From Ruegeria lacuscaerulensis (GTDB taxonomy: Bacteria; Pseudomonadota; Alphaproteobacteria; Rhodobacterales; Rhodobacteraceae): DNA of 62,297 nucleotides. This document shows, piece by piece, positions 60,065-62,297 of the stretch. Below the pieces are notes generated by a model. That model searched no databases. It saw only the letters and a list, made by a program, of their open reading frames with translations, and was not told the DNA's origin. The position numbers and the translations under genes are program-made. The DNA lies in assembly GCF_013031245.1 (NCBI RefSeq), contig NZ_WPZL01000024.1, positions 1 to 62,297 on the forward strand, in the 5' to 3' direction. Every line of letters starts with the position of its first letter. Position 1 is the stretch's first letter.

Positions 60065-62182
60065 ATGGCACGCGAATATACACTCAACCATTACCGTAAC
60101 TTCGGTATCATGGCGCACATCGATGCAGGTAAGACCACCTGCTCGGAGCGTATCCTGTATTACACTGGTAAATCCCACAACATCGGTGAGGTGCACGATG
60201 GTGCAGCCACCATGGACTGGATGGAGCAGGAGCAGGAACGCGGCATCACTATCACCTCGGCTGCGACCACCACCTTCTGGGAACGCACCGAGGACGGTCA
60301 GACCGCTGACTCGCCGAAACACCGCCTGAACATCATCGACACCCCCGGCCACGTTGACTTCACCATCGAAGTTGAACGTTCGCTGGCGGTTCTCGACGGT
60401 GCCGTTTGCGTTCTGGACGCAAACGCCGGTGTTGAGCCCCAGACCGAAACCGTGTGGCGTCAGGCTGACCGCTACAAGGTTCCGCGTATGGTCTTCGTCA
60501 ACAAGATGGACAAAATCGGCGCAGACTTCTTCAACTGCGTTCGCATGATCGAAGACCGCACCGGCGCCCGCGCGGTTCCGGTTGGTATTCCGATCGGTGC
60601 AGAATCCGAGCTGGAAGGCCTGGTTGACCTGGTTACCATGGAAGAATGGCTGTGGCAAGGTGAAGACCTGGGCGCAAGCTGGGTCAAAGCACCAATCCGC
60701 GACAGCCTGAAAGACATGGCTGACGAATGGCGCGGCAAGATGATCGAAGCGGCCGTCGAAATGGACGACGACGCGATGATGGAATACCTGGAAGGCAATG
60801 AGCCCGACGTTCCAACCCTGCGCGCCCTGCTGCGCAAAGGTACTCTGGAAATCGCGTTCGTTCCGGTTCTGGGTGGTTCGGCGTTCAAGAACAAAGGCGT
60901 TCAGCCTCTGCTCAACGCTGTGATCGACTATCTGCCCAGCCCGCTGGACGTTGTCGATTACATGGGCTTCAAACCCGGCGACGAGGAAGAAGTTCGTGAC
61001 ATCGCCCGTCGTGCCGATGACGACATGGCCTTCTCGGGTCTGGCGTTCAAAATCATGAACGACCCCTTCGTTGGCTCGCTGACCTTCACCCGGATCTACT
61101 CGGGCACCATGCAGAAGGGTGACTCGATCCTGAACTCGACCAAAGGTAAGAAAGAGCGCATCGGTCGTATGATGATGATGCACTCGAACAACCGGGAAGA
61201 GATCGAAGAAGCGTTTGCAGGCGACATCATCGCGCTGGCGGGTCTGAAAGACACCACCACCGGTGACACCCTGTGTGATGCGAAGGATCCGGTGGTTCTG
61301 GAAACCATGACCTTCCCCGATCCGGTGATCGAGATCGCGGTTGAGCCCAAAACCAAGGGCGACCAGGAGAAGATGTCCCAGGGTCTGGCCCGTCTGGCCG
61401 CCGAAGACCCGTCTTTCCGTGTGGAAACTGATCTGGAATCCGGTCAGACCATCATGAAAGGCATGGGCGAACTTCACCTGGACATCCTGGTGGACCGTCT
61501 GAAGCGCGAGTTCAAAGTCGAGGCGAACATCGGTGCACCGCAGGTGGCATACCGTGAAACCATCTCGATGCCGGTTGAACACACCTACACCCACAAGAAA
61601 CAGTCGGGTGGTTCGGGTCAGTTCGCGGAAGTCAAGCTGGAGATCCAGCCGACCGAAGCGGGCGAAGGCTATTCGTTCGAAAGCCGCATCGTTGGTGGTG
61701 CCGTTCCGAAGGAATACATCCCCGGTGTTGAAAAAGGCATCAACTCGGTTATGGACAGCGGCCCGCTGGCCGGCTTCCCGGTGATCGACTTCAAGGTTGC
61801 CCTGCTGGACGGCAAGTTCCACGACGTTGACTCGAGCGTTCTGGCGTTCGAAATCGCATCGCGGATGTGTATGCGTGAAGGCATGCGCAAAGCTGGCGCG
61901 AAGCTGCTGGAACCGATCATGAAGGTCGAAGTGATCACCCCGGAAGAATACACCGGCGGTATCATCGGCGACCTGACCTCGCGTCGTGGCCAGGTATCTG
62001 GTCAGGAACCGCGCGGCAACGCGATCGCGATCGACGCGTTCGTTCCGCTGGCGAACATGTTCGGCTACATCAACACTCTGCGTTCGATGTCGTCGGGCCG
62101 TGCCCAGTTCACCATGCAGTTCGACCACTACGATCCGGTTCCGCAGAACATCTCGGACGAGATTCAGGCGAAATACGCATAA
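60065..62182 (+). CDS. fusA: Elongation factor G
   Basis: A 705-residue canonical EF-G with P-loop AHIDAGKTT, switch [10 protein letters not shown]3 DTPGHVDF (catalytic His present) and G4 NKMD. Domain IV is intact. It is the working translocase, in contrast to the divergent paralogue at 24.5-26.5 kb. Confidence 0.98.
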   Translation: MAREYTLNHYRNFGIMAHIDAGKTTCSERILYYTGKSHNIGEVHDGAATMDWMEQEQERGITITSAATTTFWERTEDGQTADSPKHRLNIIDTPGHVDFTIEVERSLAVLDGAVCVLDANAGVEPQTETVWRQADRYKVPRMVFVNKMDKIGADFFNCVRMIEDRTGARAVPVGIPIGAESELEGLVDLVTMEEWLWQGEDLGASWVKAPIRDSLKDMADEWRGKMIEAAVEMDDDAMMEYLEGNEPDVPTLRALLRKGTLEIAFVPVLGGSAFKNKGVQPLLNAVIDYLPSPLDVVDYMGFKPGDEEEVRDIARRADDDMAFSGLAFKIMNDPFVGSLTFTRIYSGTMQKGDSILNSTKGKKERIGRMMMMHSNNREEIEEAFAGDIIALAGLKDTTTGDTLCDAKDPVVLETMTFPDPVIEIAVEPKTKGDQEKMSQGLARLAAEDPSFRVETDLESGQTIMKGMGELHLDILVDRLKREFKVEANIGAPQVAYRETISMPVEHTYTHKKQSGGSGQFAEVKLEIQPTEAGEGYSFESRIVGGAVPKEYIPGVEKGINSVMDSGPLAGFPVIDFKVALLDGKFHDVDSSVLAFEIASRMCMREGMRKAGAKLLEPIMKVEVITPEEYTGGIIGDLTSRRGQVSGQEPRGNAIAIDAFVPLANMFGYINTLRSMSSGRAQFTMQFDHYDPVPQNISDEIQAKYA

Positions 62183-62194
62183 GCGAAGATTTGA

Positions 62195-62217
62195 GGGAGC
62201 TCGGGTACCGGGCTCCC
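62195..62217 (+). other. Hairpin between fusA and tuf
   Basis: GGGAGCTCGG pairs with CCGGGCTCCC (10 bp counting one G-U pair, 3-nt loop), followed by TTCATT. It may partly terminate, or stabilise mRNA, between fusA and tuf. Confidence 0.65.
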
Positions 62218-62242
62218 TTCATTACCGAAAAAGGAGGCCATC

Positions 62243-62297
62243 ATGGCAAAGGAAAAGTTTGAGCGTAATAAGCCGCACGTCAACATCGGCACGATTG
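62243..62297 (+). CDS. tuf: Elongation factor Tu, N-terminus only (window edge)
   Basis: ATG 62243 behind AAGGAGG starts MAKEKFERNKPHVNIGTI, the EF-Tu N-terminus; the rest lies beyond the window. Confidence 0.95.
   Translation, partial: MAKEKFERNKPHVNIGTI

Overview
The window is chromosomal DNA from an alphaproteobacterium of the order Rhodobacterales, most likely the Roseobacter clade and close to Ruegeria. The grounds are the high GC content, an xsc-tauR taurine/sulfonate locus, FnrL with hemN and a full ccoNOQP-ccoGHIS cluster, the DUF1013 regulator TrcR, and protein sequences that read as typical roseobacter versions throughout. I see no insertion sequence, prophage, CRISPR array, tRNA or rRNA gene.

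Layout. 0-3.1 kb: the first codons of xsc (minus), its MocR-type regulator tauR, two pairs of TauR-box direct repeats, then a divergent arsR-permease pair. 3.1-6.4 kb: a small membrane protein, trcR, a secreted RNase T2, a periplasmic protein and a membrane protein with no family I recognise. 6.4-9.4 kb: dnaX-ybaB-recR on the minus strand. 9.5-11.8 kb: a tyrosine-phosphatase-like gene, a cobalamin riboswitch with a Shine-Dalgarno-masking hairpin in front of a small Cys-rich protein, and an alpha/beta hydrolase. 11.8-18.7 kb: rsgA, the SRP RNA gene ffs, a CpdB-type phosphodiesterase, nudC-SRPBCC-GNAT, pheA and a membrane-anchored cytochrome c. 18.8-24.5 kb: the peptide ABC importer yejABEF. 24.5-29.2 kb: a divergent EF-G paralogue, hemN, fnrL and a GlsB-type membrane protein. 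29.2-39.2 kb: uspA divergent from ccoNOQP, then a 46-codon minus-strand frame and a LysR gene, then ccoGHIS. 39.3-62.3 kb: secE-nusG / rplKA / rplJL-rpoBC / rpsL-rpsG-fusA-tuf.

How it works together. The cco block builds the high-affinity cbb3 oxidase: CcoNOQP are the subunits, and CcoGHIS the copper-loading and assembly factors. FNR boxes stand before ccoN/uspA, ccoG and between hemN and fnrL, so oxidase, assembly factors, anaerobic haem synthesis and the regulator itself form one oxygen-controlled regulon. The ribosomal/RNA polymerase block is the universal beta/str supercluster, but here it is cut three times by unrelated cargo: an adenylate cyclase between nusG and rplK, a Hint-domain protein with two APH-fold proteins between rplA and rplJ, and a membrane protein, an EamA transporter and a glycosyltransferase between rpoC and rpsL. 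Each restarted piece carries signals of its own: candidate L1 and L10 autoregulatory leaders, a good sigma70 promoter before rpsL, and strong terminators after nusG, rplA and rpoC.

The best candidates for something undescribed are the B12-riboswitch-controlled Cys-rich protein, the APH-fold pair in which one member has lost its catalytic Asp, the EF-G paralogue with a degenerate G domain, and the double palindrome in the rplK leader.
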